Counted from the stretch's first letter, positions 29,197 through 38,925 are shown. The stretch is DNA of 64,000 bases from Pseudomonas sediminis (GCF_039555755.1 NZ_CP154631.1:1612001-1676000), one strand, 5' to 3'. The notes: generated from the sequence alone by a model not told the origin. Numbers and translations: made by a program.

Positions 29197-30384
29197 ATGC
29201 TGTCGGGAATCAGCGCCCTGCTCGGCGCCATCCACGCGCTCGAACACGATAACGGCCAGGCCGTGCTCGCCACCGTGGTCAAGGTCGAAGGCTCGGCCTA
29301 CCGCCGCCCCGGCGCGCGCATGCTGATCCCGCTCTACGGCGGCACCGTGGGCACCATCAGCGGCGGCTGCCTGGAGTCCGAGGTAGCGAAGAAGGCCTGG
29401 TGGCTGACCGATAGTGGCGACGCCGTGATTCGCCGCTACAGCACGGCCACCCAGGACGACGATGATGATCAGGACGCCGCACTGACCTTCGGCCTCGGCT
29501 GCAACGGCACCGTGCACGTATTGCTCGAACGCCACAGCGCGGAAAAGCCGCTGGCGGTGCTCGAGTTGCTGCGCCAGGTGCGCGAAAGCGGCCAGGCCGG
29601 GGCGGTCGCCACGGTGATCGGCAGCTATCGCAACGCCCGTGTACGCGTGGGCGAGCGTCTGTATCTGCATCCATCACTGAGCGACGGCAGGCGCCTACTC
29701 GATTCCGCACTCGACGCCGAGGTTCGCGCCGATCTGCAACGAACCCTGACCGATGGCCGCTCCTCGCTGCGCAGCTACCGCGACGAGCGTGGCGAGATCG
29801 AGGTGTTCTGCGAATACCTGGCGCCGCAGCGACGCCTGGTGATCTTCGGTGCAGGGCATGATGCGCAGCCTCTGACGCATATGGCCAAGCTGCTGGACTG
29901 GCACGTCACCGTGGTCGATGGCCGTGCCCATTTCGCCCGCGCCGAACGCTTCCCCGACGCCGACACCGTGCTGCAGGTCGATGCCCGGCCACCTTACGAG
30001 CTGCACACACTCACCGACGGCGCCATGGTGGCGATCATGAGCCACAGCTACAGCCAGGATCGCCATTGGCTGGGCAGCGTGCTGCAGGGCGCGCCTGCCT
30101 ATATCGGCCAACTGGGGCCACGTGACCGCACCGAACGCCTGCTGGACGAGATTCGCCAGCATAGCCCGCACTTGCCGGCACTGGAACGCCTGCACTACCC
30201 CATCGGCCTGGATATCGGCGGTGATACGCCGGAGAGCGTGGCCACGGCGATCCTCGCCGAGATGACGGCCGCCATTAACCAGCGCACAGGCGGCATGCTC
30301 AAGCATCGCCAGGCAGCGATCCATACGCCAACGCCGCAGGGCGCAAGCGATATCGAGCCAGCGACCAGACTGACCGCCTCCTGA
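29197..30384 (+). CDS. XdhC/CoxI-family molybdoenzyme maturation protein
   Basis: The 395-residue protein joins an N-terminal XdhC/CoxI domain (VEGSAYRRPGARMLI, GGCLESEVAKKAW with its conserved Cys, and a GLGCNGTVHVLLE segment) to a C-terminal Rossmann-like XdhC domain (LVIFGAGHDAQPLTHMAKLLDWHVTVVD). Such proteins insert sulphurated molybdenum cofactor into xanthine dehydrogenase-family enzymes. It converges on the iorAB genes, so its client is probably IorB. It follows pycR by 72 bp, though a functional link with pyruvate metabolism is not implied. Confidence 0.9.
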   Translation: MLSGISALLGAIHALEHDNGQAVLATVVKVEGSAYRRPGARMLIPLYGGTVGTISGGCLESEVAKKAWWLTDSGDAVIRRYSTATQDDDDDQDAALTFGLGCNGTVHVLLERHSAEKPLAVLELLRQVRESGQAGAVATVIGSYRNARVRVGERLYLHPSLSDGRRLLDSALDAEVRADLQRTLTDGRSSLRSYRDERGEIEVFCEYLAPQRRLVIFGAGHDAQPLTHMAKLLDWHVTVVDGRAHFARAERFPDADTVLQVDARPPYELHTLTDGAMVAIMSHSYSQDRHWLGSVLQGAPAYIGQLGPRDRTERLLDEIRQHSPHLPALERLHYPIGLDIGGDTPESVATAILAEMTAAINQRTGGMLKHRQAAIHTPTPQGASDIEPATRLTAS

Positions 30385-30428
30385 GCAAAGCCCCGGATTG
30401 CATCCGGGCTACGGCCTGACACAGATTC

Positions 30429-30478
30429 GTAGGGTGGGCTTCAGCCCACCACAGCTGGCGGGCTAAAGCCCACCCTAC
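30429..30478. repeat. REP-like inverted repeat GTAGGGTGGGC
   Basis: GTAGGGTGGGCTTCAGCCCACC at the left and GGCGGGCTAAAGCCCACCCTAC at the right form an imperfect inverted repeat in the gap between two converging genes. Confidence 0.75.
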
Positions 30479-30571
30479 ACAATGCATGGATGCAGGATGC
30501 CAGAGCCGAAAGGACCTCCCATACAAAGCGCCTTCTCTAACCCCATCCGATCTACCGCCCGGCGCGCCCCT

Positions 30572-30597
30572 TGTGGGAGGGGCTTTAGCCGCGACCG
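30572..30597. repeat. Single REP half-unit
   Basis: TGTGGGAGGGGCTTTAGCCG followed by CGACCGG is the left half of the REP pair at 60801-60849, here without its inverted partner. Confidence 0.7.
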
Positions 30598-30606
30598 GCT
30601 GAAACA

Positions 30607-30636
30607 AAAACGCCCGGGCAAATGCCCGGGCGTTTG
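30607..30636 (-). terminator. Terminator for iorAB
   Basis: On the minus strand AAACGCCCGGGCA pairs with TGCCCGGGCGTTT across a two-base loop and is followed by TTG; TTTTTG runs on from the stem. It begins 17 bases beyond the iorB stop codon. Confidence 0.8.
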
Positions 30637-30652
30637 TTTACCGCGTCTTCGG

Positions 30653-32893
30653 TCAGGCCTTGATCTGCGCCGGGAATGGCAGCTTGCGCAAACGCACGCC
30701 GGTCGCTGCGAACAGCGCGTTGGCCAGAGCTGGCGCCAGCGGCGGCACGCCCGGCTCACCGACACCGGTCGGGTTCTCCGCCGACGGCACGATGTGCACC
30801 TCGACCTTGGGCATCTCGTTCATGCGCAGCACCTGGAAGTCGTGGAAGTTCGATTGCTCGACCCGTCCTTCCTTCAAGGTGATCGCACTATGCCGGGCAG
30901 CCGCCAGGGCGAAGCCGATACCGCCTTCCATCTGCGCCTTGATCACATCCGGATTGATCGCGATGCCGCAGTCCACCGCGCACACCACGCGATCCAGACG
31001 ATAGCTGCCATCGGCCTTCACCGTGACCTCGGCGACCTGCGCCACGAATGAGCCGAACGATTCATGCACGGCAATGCCACGCCCGCGCTTCTCGCCCTCG
31101 GCGCCCGCCGCCAGCGGCTTGTCCCAGCCGGCCTGCTTGGCGGCCAACTCCAGCACACCGCGATGACGCGGATGACTGTCCAGCAACGCGTGGCGGAAAC
31201 TGTAAGGGTCCTGCCCAGCCGCGACAGCGGCCTCATCGATCATGGTTTCAGCGACGTAACCGGTGTGGGTATGCCCCACCGAGCGCCACCAAAGCACCGG
31301 CACCTTGATATTGGTCGGCGTGCTCAGCTCCACCTGCAGGTTGGGCACGGCGTAGGAGAGATTGGAGAGGCCCTCGACCGAGGTATGGTCGATGCCTTCC
31401 TTGATCATGAAGGGCTCCATCGAGGTACCGGTCATGATCGACTGCCCAACGATACGGTTGTGCCACGCCTGCAGCTTGCCGGCCTCATCCAGGCCGATGC
31501 GCACGCGGTGCAGGTACAGCGGTCGGAAATAACCGCCACGGGTATCGTCCTCACGCGTCCAGACCATTTTCACCGGCGCATCCACGCCCTTGTCATGCGC
31601 GGCCTTGGTGATCGCCACCGCCTCCAGCAGGTAGTCCGACACCGAACCAGCACGGCGACCAAAGCTGCCGCCGGCATACAGCTGGGTCAGCGAAACCTGC
31701 TCGGGCGTCAGGCCCAGGTAGCTGCTGATGATGGCTTGGTCGACGGTCTGAAACTGCTCGCCGTTCCAGATTTCGCAGCGGTCGCTGGCAAGCTTGACCA
31801 GGCAGTTCATCGGCTCCATCGCCGCGTGCGCCAGATAAGGAAACTCGTAGTCGGCCTCAACGGTTTTCGCCGCTTGGGCCAGCACCGCATCGGTATCGCC
31901 CTTGCTCGTGGCCGGCCGACCTGGCTTGCCCGCATCCTCGCGGTATTGCGCGAGAATTTCCTCGCTGCCAAGGGTGAAGGCCTGGCTCTCATCCCAGTCG
32001 ATCACCAGCGCATCGCGCCCCTGGCGCGCCGCCCAGGTGTTCTTCGCCAACACGGCGACGCCCGAACGACCATGGGGCAGGTCACGAAACTCCACCACCT
32101 CGACCACATCACGCACGGCCTTGGCCTTGCTGCTGTCGACCGAGCGCGGCACACCGCCGAAACGCGGCGGATAGGCGACCATGGCCACCAGCATGCCGGG
32201 CAGCTTGAAGTCCTGGGTGAAGATGGCGCTGCCATCGGTCTTGCCCGGGCTGTCCTTGCGGCGCAGCTCGCGCTTGCCGATCAGCTTGAAGTCCTTCGGG
32301 TCCTTGAGCTGCACCTGCTCCGGCACCGGTAGCGAGGCTGCCGCCTCAACCAGCTCACCGAAGCCAGCACTACGGCCGGAGCCGGCGTGACTGACCACGC
32401 CCTGGCTTACGCTGATTTCACTGGCCGGCACGCCCCAACGCTGTGCAGCGGCTGCCACCAGCATGGCCTTGGCAGTGGCGCCGGCGTTGCGCATCTGCTC
32501 CCAGGAGTTGGCCATAGCGGTGCTGCCGCCGGTACCCTGCATCGGGCCAAAGGCGAGGTTGTTGTAGCGTTTCACATCGGCCGGCGCGCCTTCGACGCGC
32601 ACCTTGTCCCAGTCGGCATCCAGTTCTTCGGCCAACAAGGTGGCCAGGCCCGTGTAGCTGCCCTGGCCCATTTCCAGGTGTTTGGCCAGGACGGTCACCG
32701 TGCCATCGAGGTCGATGCGCACGAAGGCGTTCGGCTCCAGCGGGCCGCCTGCTGCGGCCAGCGCATCCATGCCGCGCAGCAGCGGCGCGAAGAAAATGCC
32801 CAGCGCCAGGCCACCGCCACCCTTGAGCAGGGTGCGACGGCTGACATTGAGGATGCCGCGAGTGGCGCTATCGGGAGTTTCGATCTTGCCCAT
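30653..32893 (-). CDS. iorB: Isoquinoline 1-oxidoreductase-type molybdenum subunit
   Basis: The 746-residue protein begins with a twin-arginine signal ([22 protein letters not shown]), so it is exported folded. It carries the molybdopterin-binding pattern of the xanthine oxidase family ([58 protein letters not shown]). IorB relatives oxidise aromatic N-heterocycles or aldehydes. ATG at 32893 is chosen to open the signal peptide. It is preceded by the [2Fe-2S] subunit and faces the XdhC gene, which probably matures it. No cytochrome partner lies here. Substrate unknown. Confidence 0.9.
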   Translation of the reverse strand: MGKIETPDSATRGILNVSRRTLLKGGGGLALGIFFAPLLRGMDALAAAGGPLEPNAFVRIDLDGTVTVLAKHLEMGQGSYTGLATLLAEELDADWDKVRVEGAPADVKRYNNLAFGPMQGTGGSTAMANSWEQMRNAGATAKAMLVAAAAQRWGVPASEISVSQGVVSHAGSGRSAGFGELVEAAASLPVPEQVQLKDPKDFKLIGKRELRRKDSPGKTDGSAIFTQDFKLPGMLVAMVAYPPRFGGVPRSVDSSKAKAVRDVVEVVEFRDLPHGRSGVAVLAKNTWAARQGRDALVIDWDESQAFTLGSEEILAQYREDAGKPGRPATSKGDTDAVLAQAAKTVEADYEFPYLAHAAMEPMNCLVKLASDRCEIWNGEQFQTVDQAIISSYLGLTPEQVSLTQLYAGGSFGRRAGSVSDYLLEAVAITKAAHDKGVDAPVKMVWTREDDTRGGYFRPLYLHRVRIGLDEAGKLQAWHNRIVGQSIMTGTSMEPFMIKEGIDHTSVEGLSNLSYAVPNLQVELSTPTNIKVPVLWWRSVGHTHTGYVAETMIDEAAVAAGQDPYSFRHALLDSHPRHRGVLELAAKQAGWDKPLAAGAEGEKRGRGIAVHESFGSFVAQVAEVTVKADGSYRLDRVVCAVDCGIAINPDVIKAQMEGGIGFALAAARHSAITLKEGRVEQSNFHDFQVLRMNEMPKVEVHIVPSAENPTGVGEPGVPPLAPALANALFAATGVRLRKLPFPAQIKA

Positions 32894-32907
32894 GTCTATG
32901 CGCCTCC

Positions 32908-33366
32908 TCAGGCCAGTTTGTCGGCAGCTTCGTGAATCGCGGCGCGAATCCGCACGTAGGTAGCGCAGCGGCAAATATTGCCGCTCATGGCCGCATCGAT
33001 ATCGGCATCGCTCGGCGCCTTGTTGCTACTCAGCAAGGCCGTCGCCGCCATGATCTGCCCGGACTGGCAGTAACCGCACTGCACCACGTCGAGTTGCCGC
33101 CAAGCCTGCTGGACCACCTTGCCCACGGCATCTTCGCCGACCGCTTCGATGGTGTTGATGCGCTTGCCGACCACTGCCGATACCGGGGTAACGCAGGAGC
33201 GGGTCGGCTGGCCTTCGACGTTCACCGTGCAGGCGCCGCACAGCGCCATGCCACAGCCGTACTTGGTGCCGGTGAGATTGGCGACGTCGCGCAATGCCCA
33301 GAGCAGCGGCATATCGTCGGCCACGTCCAGCTCGTGGTCCTGGCCATTGAGATTCAGGGTAATCAT
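32908..33366 (-). CDS. iorA: [2Fe-2S] subunit of isoquinoline 1-oxidoreductase-type enzyme
   Basis: This 152-residue protein has two [2Fe-2S] motifs, KYGCGMALCGACTVNVEGQPTRSC (plant ferredoxin type) and CGYCQSGQIM...GNICRCATYVRI (helical type), as in the small subunit of xanthine oxidase-family enzymes. It passes electrons from the molybdenum centre of IorB. The ATG at 33366 fits the family start. The two genes are 14 bp apart, so they form one operon. IorA has no signal and would ride out with IorB through the Tat system. Confidence 0.92.
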   Translation of the reverse strand: MITLNLNGQDHELDVADDMPLLWALRDVANLTGTKYGCGMALCGACTVNVEGQPTRSCVTPVSAVVGKRINTIEAVGEDAVGKVVQQAWRQLDVVQCGYCQSGQIMAATALLSSNKAPSDADIDAAMSGNICRCATYVRIRAAIHEAADKLA

Positions 33367-33579
33367 GGTCTGCCCACCTTGTTCTGATGGTGTCTGATGG
33401 TTCCGGCATGGCTTGCCGGTGGTCACGGTCAACCCCGCACACAGGGGGCCAGACCATCACTGTAGTGGGCACAAAAGCGCCTGTCGCCGCCGACCACAGA
33501 GATCGGCAGAACCGGGCAATAAGTTCGTAGAATCGGGCAAGCTCGCTGCCCTGCTCGCAGGCAGGACAGCGAGAGAGGA

Positions 33580-33792
33580 TCAGGCCGCGCGGCGCGACGT
33601 GCGCTCAGCCTGCTGCGAGTAGCCGGCGGACACCAGCTCGGGGAAGTCGGCAAGTTCGCGTTGCAGCTGACACTGCTCGGCATAGTGCTCGATGGCCCGG
33701 CGATAGGCCATGCGGCGCTGGTCTTGCAGTTTGCGCCGGGTCTTGGCGTCGGGTTGGTCATGCAGGTGCGCGTCATCGAAGATACGAGGCAT
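33580..33792 (-). CDS. Small hypothetical protein
   Basis: A 70-residue highly charged protein, MPRIFDDAHLHDQPDAKTRR..., with many Arg, Gln and Glu residues and no membrane segment or known domain. GGGAG lies nine bases upstream of the ATG, which makes it more credible than the overlapping frames. It is 96 bp after the regulator gene on the same strand and may be the last gene of that unit. P. aeruginosa carries a small conserved gene near its hexR locus, as I recall, but I cannot confirm the match. Confidence 0.5.
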   Translation of the reverse strand: MPRIFDDAHLHDQPDAKTRRKLQDQRRMAYRRAIEHYAEQCQLQRELADFPELVSAGYSQQAERTSRRAA

Positions 33793-33888
33793 CTCGGTTC
33801 TCCCGGAACGAGGACTGGAGCACCCAGCTTCGCTCAGGGAGATGACGCTTTGACGGCGTGAAAATGAACAGGCGGTGAACCCGCTCTC

Positions 33889-34755
33889 TCAATCCTCTGT
33901 GTTGCGCAGCGACTTCGGTGACAGCCGCAAGCTGCGCAGGCTGCGCTTGACGCTCTTGAGGTGGTTGACCAGGCTCGGCCCGCGCGCCATGGCCACGCCC
34001 ATGGCCAGCACGTCGATCACCACCAGGTGGGCGATGCGCGAGGTCAGGGGGGTGTAGATCTCGGTGTCTTCCTGCACATCGATGGCCAGGTTGACGGTCG
34101 ACAGCTCCGCCAGTGGCGTCTGGCTCGGGCACAGGGTGATCAGACTGGCACCGGATTCACGCACCAGGTTGGCACTGATCAACAAGTCCTTGGAACGACC
34201 GGACTGGGAGATGCACACCGCCACGTCGCCCGGCTGCAGGGTCACTGCGCTCATCGCCTGCATGTGCGGGTCGGAATAGGCCGCGGCATTGAGCAGCAGG
34301 CGGAAGAACTTGTGCTGGGCATCGGCAGCCACCGCGCCGGATGCACCGAAACCATAGAACTCCACGCGCTGCGCGTTGGAGCAGGCGGCGATGGCGCGCT
34401 GCAGCGCCTCTGAGTCGAGCTTCTCGCGCACCTCCATCAGCGTATGCAGGGTGGTGTCGAAGATCTTCAGGCTGAAGTCGGCGACCGAGTCATCCTCGTG
34501 AATCGCGAACTGACCGAAGCTGGCCCCGGCAGCCAGACTCTGCGCCAGCTTCAGCTTGAGGTCCTGGAAGCCACTGCAACCGATGGCGCGGCAGAAGCGC
34601 ACGATGGTCGGCTCGCTGATGCCGACGCTGTGCGCCAGTTCGGCCATGGAGCTGTGCATCACCGATGCAGGATCGAGCAAGACGTGATCGGCCACCTTGA
34701 GCTCGGACTTGCGCAGCAGGTGGCGCGACTGGGCGATGTGTTGCAACAGATTCAC
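33889..34755 (-). CDS. RpiR/HexR-family regulator
   Basis: The 288-residue protein has an RpiR helix-turn-helix at the front (LLRKSELKVADHVLL, MAELAHSVGISEPTIVRFCRAIGCSGFQDLKLKLA) and a SIS sugar-phosphate domain (RVEFYGFGASGAVAADAQHKFFRL, VAVCISQSGRSKDLLISANLVRESG). HexR is inactivated by KDPG and represses zwf and Entner-Doudoroff genes. This copy faces a zwf gene but no pgl or eda follow, so it matches the PA5438-PA5439 pair (from memory) rather than the classic hexR-zwf-pgl-eda locus. The palindrome in the shared promoter is probably its operator. Confidence 0.85.
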   Translation of the reverse strand: MNLLQHIAQSRHLLRKSELKVADHVLLDPASVMHSSMAELAHSVGISEPTIVRFCRAIGCSGFQDLKLKLAQSLAAGASFGQFAIHEDDSVADFSLKIFDTTLHTLMEVREKLDSEALQRAIAACSNAQRVEFYGFGASGAVAADAQHKFFRLLLNAAAYSDPHMQAMSAVTLQPGDVAVCISQSGRSKDLLISANLVRESGASLITLCPSQTPLAELSTVNLAIDVQEDTEIYTPLTSRIAHLVVIDVLAMGVAMARGPSLVNHLKSVKRSLRSLRLSPKSLRNTED

Positions 34756-34845
34756 TGAGATAGGCTCTATGCAGAAAAGGGTCTACCGCGGCACTCGGCG
34801 GGTCATAGCTCGGTTATGATCGGCGGGCGGCGGTTGTAGTGACCT

Positions 34846-34860
34846 TGTAGTTATACTACA
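34846..34860. promoter_or_regulatory. HexR-type operator between regulator and zwf
   Basis: TGTAGTTATACTACA is a perfect palindrome matching the HexR consensus TGTARTWWWAYTACA known in gamma-proteobacteria. A half-site TGTAGT lies just upstream at 34835-34840. Located between the divergent regulator gene and zwf, it could control both. Confidence 0.8.
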
Positions 34861-35025
34861 TAGCTCGCGCTCGCGCACAGCCAAGCCACTGCCAATTCGC
34901 TGAACGAACTTTCCGGCATGCCCGCATGCCGAAGAACACAGGCATATCTGAGGGCGTTTTCGCGCCCCTCTCATGCGAACGCAGGCCGCTTGCAATGGCC
35001 TGCCACAACGAGTCGGAGTCCTCCC

Positions 35026-36468
35026 TTGAGCATCCCCTGCGACATGCTGGTCTTCGGTGGTACGGGCGACCTGGCCCTGCACAAATTGCTACCGGCGCTC
35101 TATCACCTGCACCGCGAAGGACGTCTGCACGCCGATGTGCGCATCCTCGCCCTGGCCCGCAGCACTCATAGCCGCGAGGCCTACCAAGCCCTGGCCGAAC
35201 GTCACTGCCGTGCCCAGGTGGCGCGTGCCGATTTTGCCAACGAGACTTGGGCCAGCTTCGCCGCACGCCTCGACTACTTCGCCATGGATGCGGCGCAAAG
35301 CGCCGATTTCGGCCGCCTGGCCAAACGCCTGGGGCGTGATGACGAGCGCGTACGGGTCTACTACCTGGCTACCGCACCGAGTCTGTTCGAAGCCATCGCC
35401 GCACACCTGGCCAACGCCGGTCTGGCCGGCCCCGCAGCGCGCATAGTGATGGAAAAGCCCATCGGCCACTCGCTGGAGTCCGCCCGTGCGATCAACGCCG
35501 CCATCGGCGCCGTATTCGACGAAGCGCGGGTGTTCCGCATCGATCACTACCTGGGCAAGGAAACCGTGCAGAACCTGATGGCGCTGCGCTTCGCCAACGC
35601 CCTGTTCGAGCCGGTATGGCGCGCTGGGCACATCGATCACGTACAGATCAGCGTGTGCGAAACCCTCGGCGTGGAGAACCGCGGCGGCTACTACGACAAA
35701 GCCGGCGCCATGCGCGACATGATCCAGAATCACCTACTGCAGCTGCTCTGCCTGGTGGCCATGGAAGCGCCGGTGCGCTTCGACGCCGACGCGGTGCGCA
35801 ATGAAAAGGTGAAGATCCTCGAGGCGCTGAAACCCATCTCCGGGCTCGACGTGCAGGACAAGACCGTGCGCGGCCAGTACACCGCCGGCAAGATCGGCGG
35901 CCATGACGTGCCCGCCTACTACTTCGAGAAGAACGTCGACAACGACAGTGATACCGAGACCTTCGCCGCCGTGCAGGTGGAGATCGACAACTGGCGCTGG
36001 GCCGGTGTGCCCTTCTACCTGCGCACCGGCAAACGCCTGGCGAAGAAGGCGTCGGAGATTCTGATTCAGTTCAAGCCCGTGCCGCATCGCCTGTTCAACG
36101 ATGGCGAAGCCAACCAGTTGCTGATCCGCCTGCAGCCGGAAGAGCGCATCAGCCTGCAACTGATGGCCAAAAACCCCGGCAAGGGCATGCACCTGAAACC
36201 GGTGGAGCTGGACCTCAATCTGGCCAATGCCTTCAACCAGCAACGTCGTTGGGATGCTTACGAGCGCCTACTGCTCGACGTGATCGAAGGCGACTCGACG
36301 CTGTTCATGCGCCGCGACGAGGTGGAGGCGGCCTGGCAATGGGTCGACCCGATCCTGCAGGGCTGGCACCAGCACTACCAGAGCCCGCGCCCCTATCCGG
36401 CCGGCAGCGATGGACCAGAGCAACTGCAACACCTGCTGGAGCGTCACGGGCGGCACTGGGCGGAGTGA
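35026..36468 (+). CDS. zwf: Glucose-6-phosphate 1-dehydrogenase, second copy type
   Basis: The 480-residue enzyme oxidises glucose 6-phosphate to 6-phosphogluconolactone with NADP or NAD. The coenzyme motif is FGGTGDLALHKLLPALY near the start (usual GxxGDL), the substrate site is RIDHYLGKETVQNLMALRFAN, and VRGQYTAG lies further on. TTG at 35026 has GGAG seven bases before it; an ATG at 35044 is also in frame but too close to the nucleotide fold. It is followed convergently by an MFS gene, not by pgl or eda, so it is probably an isoform of zwf, as PA5439 in P. aeruginosa seems to be. Confidence 0.93.
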   Translation: MSIPCDMLVFGGTGDLALHKLLPALYHLHREGRLHADVRILALARSTHSREAYQALAERHCRAQVARADFANETWASFAARLDYFAMDAAQSADFGRLAKRLGRDDERVRVYYLATAPSLFEAIAAHLANAGLAGPAARIVMEKPIGHSLESARAINAAIGAVFDEARVFRIDHYLGKETVQNLMALRFANALFEPVWRAGHIDHVQISVCETLGVENRGGYYDKAGAMRDMIQNHLLQLLCLVAMEAPVRFDADAVRNEKVKILEALKPISGLDVQDKTVRGQYTAGKIGGHDVPAYYFEKNVDNDSDTETFAAVQVEIDNWRWAGVPFYLRTGKRLAKKASEILIQFKPVPHRLFNDGEANQLLIRLQPEERISLQLMAKNPGKGMHLKPVELDLNLANAFNQQRRWDAYERLLLDVIEGDSTLFMRRDEVEAAWQWVDPILQGWHQHYQSPRPYPAGSDGPEQLQHLLERHGRHWAE

Positions 36469-36482
36469 TCCGCCCCGGTTAC

Positions 36483-37727
36483 TTAGGCGGCGGGCCTGCG
36501 GCGCCCATGCATCAGCACGACCACCAGCACCATCATCCCTACGCTACCCGCAGCCACGAACAACCCCTCGTAGCCCAACGCCTTGGCCAGCACCCCGCTG
36601 CTGGCCCCAACGAAGCCGGACAGCAGCAACTGTGCCGAGGCCTGCAAGGTGAAGTCGGCGCCTTCGTGTTCGGGGCGGCACATGCGCATCATCGCGGCGA
36701 ACAGGGCGACGGTGGACATGCCGTCGGCTACCTGTTCGAACAGGGTCACGGCATAGATCAGTCCTGTGTTAGCGCCCTGCCCCACCAGCAAGGCCAGGGC
36801 CGCGATGCCGATGGCCTGCAGGGCGCCGAACAGGATCAACGCGCGCAGCACGCCGATGCGCGCGTAGAGCAAGCCTCCGAGCAAGGCACCGCCGATGCCG
36901 GCCAGGCTGCTGATCAGGGTCAGTTGGCCTAGCGCTGCGGTGCTCCAACCTTGATCCACCAGCATCGGTTTGATCATCGGCGAACCGAGCGAGTCGCCCA
37001 ATTTGAAGGTCAGTACCACAGCCAACCACAGCAGCATGCCGGGTTGCGCCAACAGGCCACGGTAGTGGTCGAACAGCAGACGTGGGCCGAGGGCGTTTTC
37101 AGCCAGAGCAGGCTGGAACGGCAACACGCGGCGCTCGGGAAACAGCCAGATCGGCACAGTCATCAGCAGGATCAGGCCGGCCACCAGCCCCACAGCCAGG
37201 TTCCAGCCCAACGGGTCGATCATCAGCAACAGGCCGCTGCCGCTGACGATCATGCCAACCTTGTAGCCGCCCACCTGCAGGCTATTGCCCAGGCCACGCC
37301 AGCGTTCGGGCAGCAAGCGTACGGTGAGCCCGTCGGTGGCGATGTCCTGGGTCGAGGCCAGCAGGTTGATCAGCAGCAGCAAACCAAGCAACAACCACAG
37401 GCCGGAGCCGAACAGCGTCTGCGGTGCCAGCAGCGCCAGTGCCGCGACACAGACGATGACTCCGCTCTGCAGCGGCAGAATCCAGCCACGGTGATGGCCT
37501 AGGCGGGCCGAGGCCAGACGGTCGATCCAGGGTGCCCACAACACCTTGAGCAGCCAGGGCAGCGCCAATAGTTTGAGCAAGCCAATCAGCGCCAGGTCGA
37601 CGCCATGCTGGCGCAGCAGCACCGGTAGCGAGTGGGCGATCAGCCCGGATGGCAAACCCTGAGCACAGTAGAGCGAGGCCAGCAGCACCAGCGTGGCGTT
37701 GGACGGGCGAAGTGCAGTGGGCGACAT
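36483..37727 (-). CDS. MFS transporter of the AmpG / RhtX-FptX type
   Basis: A 414-residue carrier with 12 membrane helices. The early stretch LYCAQGLPSGLIAHSLPVLLRQHGVDLALIGLLKLLALPWLLKVLWAPWIDR and TQDIATDGLTVRLL match the AmpG family, which also includes the siderophore importers RhtX and FptX. No siderophore biosynthesis genes are nearby, and the nearest gene is a zinc-import locus, so substrate (muropeptide or metallophore) is open. ATG at 37727 is preferred to the TTG 18 bases upstream. It ends convergently against zwf. Confidence 0.78.
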   Translation of the reverse strand: MSPTALRPSNATLVLLASLYCAQGLPSGLIAHSLPVLLRQHGVDLALIGLLKLLALPWLLKVLWAPWIDRLASARLGHHRGWILPLQSGVIVCVAALALLAPQTLFGSGLWLLLGLLLLINLLASTQDIATDGLTVRLLPERWRGLGNSLQVGGYKVGMIVSGSGLLLMIDPLGWNLAVGLVAGLILLMTVPIWLFPERRVLPFQPALAENALGPRLLFDHYRGLLAQPGMLLWLAVVLTFKLGDSLGSPMIKPMLVDQGWSTAALGQLTLISSLAGIGGALLGGLLYARIGVLRALILFGALQAIGIAALALLVGQGANTGLIYAVTLFEQVADGMSTVALFAAMMRMCRPEHEGADFTLQASAQLLLSGFVGASSGVLAKALGYEGLFVAAGSVGMMVLVVVLMHGRRRPAA

Positions 37728-37884
37728 GACGGGCGCTCGCGGCAAAAGCGCAAGCCTAGTGGTTTGCGCATGCGGGCGGCAACGAGGCGGTGGTTACAGT
37801 TCGTAGCTCGACGGGGCGCGGCTGGAGCCCATGCCACAAAAGCCTGGCCGGCCCGTGGTCTGGATGCAATCCGGGGCGCTTCAA

Positions 37885-37907
37885 TCGCGAATGAATTCGC
37901 TCCTACA
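37885..37907. repeat. REP half-unit
   Basis: TCGCGAATGAATTCGCTCCT, followed by ACA, is the half-palindrome of the pseudomonad REP also seen at 15147-15208 (GCTTGCTCGCGAA, CGCTCCTACA), here alone. Confidence 0.65.
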
Positions 37908-37940
37908 CAGGGCCTGCCGCCGGACTCTCCAATGCGTGTC

Positions 37941-38885
37941 CTACAGGCTATTCAGGCACTCGCTCAGGCCGCCTGCCAGATTCTCCAGCAGTTGCTCGTA
38001 ACCGCTGGCGTCGACCGGCAAGGTGCCGCCCAAGGCATCCAGTTCCGCCAGTTTCACCGGCAAGCCTGCGGTCAGGGTTTCAGCCAAACGCGGACGTAGC
38101 GGCGGTTCGCTGAACACGCAGCTCGGCCCCGTCTGCTGCAGGCGCTCGCGCATGGCAGCGACATGCCGCGCACCCGGCTGTACCTCGGTCAGCACGCTGA
38201 ACACGCCCGCGTGCTTGAGGCCGTAGGCGGCCTCGAAATAGTCGAAGGCCTCGTGGAAGACGAAATACGGCTTGCCCTGCAAGGCGGCCAGTTGCGGGCG
38301 AATGCGGCCATCGAGCGCATCCAGGCGCGCTTCGAAGGCTTGCAGATTGGCGGCGTAACGCGCGGCGTTGGCGGCATCCAGCTTGGCCAGGTCTGCCGCC
38401 ATGCGCGCGGCGATCACCTTGGCGTTGTCGGCGGCCAACCAAAGGTGGGCATCCAGGCTGCCCGGACGATGATCGTGATCATGGCCAAGGTCATCGCTGG
38501 CATGTTCGTGACCATGATCATGCTCGTCTTGGTCATGATCGTGTTCGTCGTGGCTATCGCCGAAGTGGCGCAGGGTCATGCCGGGCAGATCCTGCACCGC
38601 CACTTGAGGCTTGTCGCGGCTGCCCAGCACCCGCGGCAGAAAACCCTCCATGTCCGGACCGATCCAGTACAGCAGGTCGGCATCACGCACTCGCCGTACG
38701 TCGGACGGGCGCAACGCATAGTGGTGCGGTGAGGCGCCAGGCGGCAGCAACACTTCGGGTTCGCCGACGCCGTCCTGCACCGCTGCGGCGATCAGTTGCA
38801 GCGGTTTGATACTGGTCAGCACACGCACTTCGGCTTGGGCGCTGACGACGAAAAACAGGGTAAAGAGACAGAAAAGACGTAACAC
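37941..38885 (-). CDS. znuA: Zinc ABC transporter substrate-binding protein
   Basis: The 314-residue protein has a signal peptide ending at about residue 18 (SAQA) and is a cluster A-I metal receptor. Zinc ligands include His in LLPPGASPHHYALRPS, HLWLA, and HEAFDYFEAAYG, and a histidine- and aspartate-rich loop at about residues 114-145 (DSHDEHDHDQDEHDHGHEHA) that delivers zinc. It feeds ZnuBC. It is divergent from zur, and its start codon is 28 bp from the Zur box, so low zinc should turn it on. Confidence 0.94.
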   Translation of the reverse strand: MLRLFCLFTLFFVVSAQAEVRVLTSIKPLQLIAAAVQDGVGEPEVLLPPGASPHHYALRPSDVRRVRDADLLYWIGPDMEGFLPRVLGSRDKPQVAVQDLPGMTLRHFGDSHDEHDHDQDEHDHGHEHASDDLGHDHDHRPGSLDAHLWLAADNAKVIAARMAADLAKLDAANAARYAANLQAFEARLDALDGRIRPQLAALQGKPYFVFHEAFDYFEAAYGLKHAGVFSVLTEVQPGARHVAAMRERLQQTGPSCVFSEPPLRPRLAETLTAGLPVKLAELDALGGTLPVDASGYEQLLENLAGGLSECLNSL

Positions 38886-38912
38886 GGGGCATACTCGGAT
38901 GGCATTGAACAG

Positions 38913-38925
38913 GTAATATAATAAC
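38913..38925. promoter_or_regulatory. Zur box between znuA and zur
   Basis: GTAATATAATAAC lies midway between the divergent znuA and zur starts. It differs from the inverted GTTAT-N3-ATAAC core by one base in each read direction and sits within an AT-rich palindrome-like stretch (GGTAATATAATAACG). It is the expected place for zinc-dependent repression of both operons. Confidence 0.65.

Noticed and set aside
38463..38570. Short repeat array
   Set aside because: The repeats are GAT/CAT codons for the Asp/His-rich loop of ZnuA, not a nucleotide repeat element.
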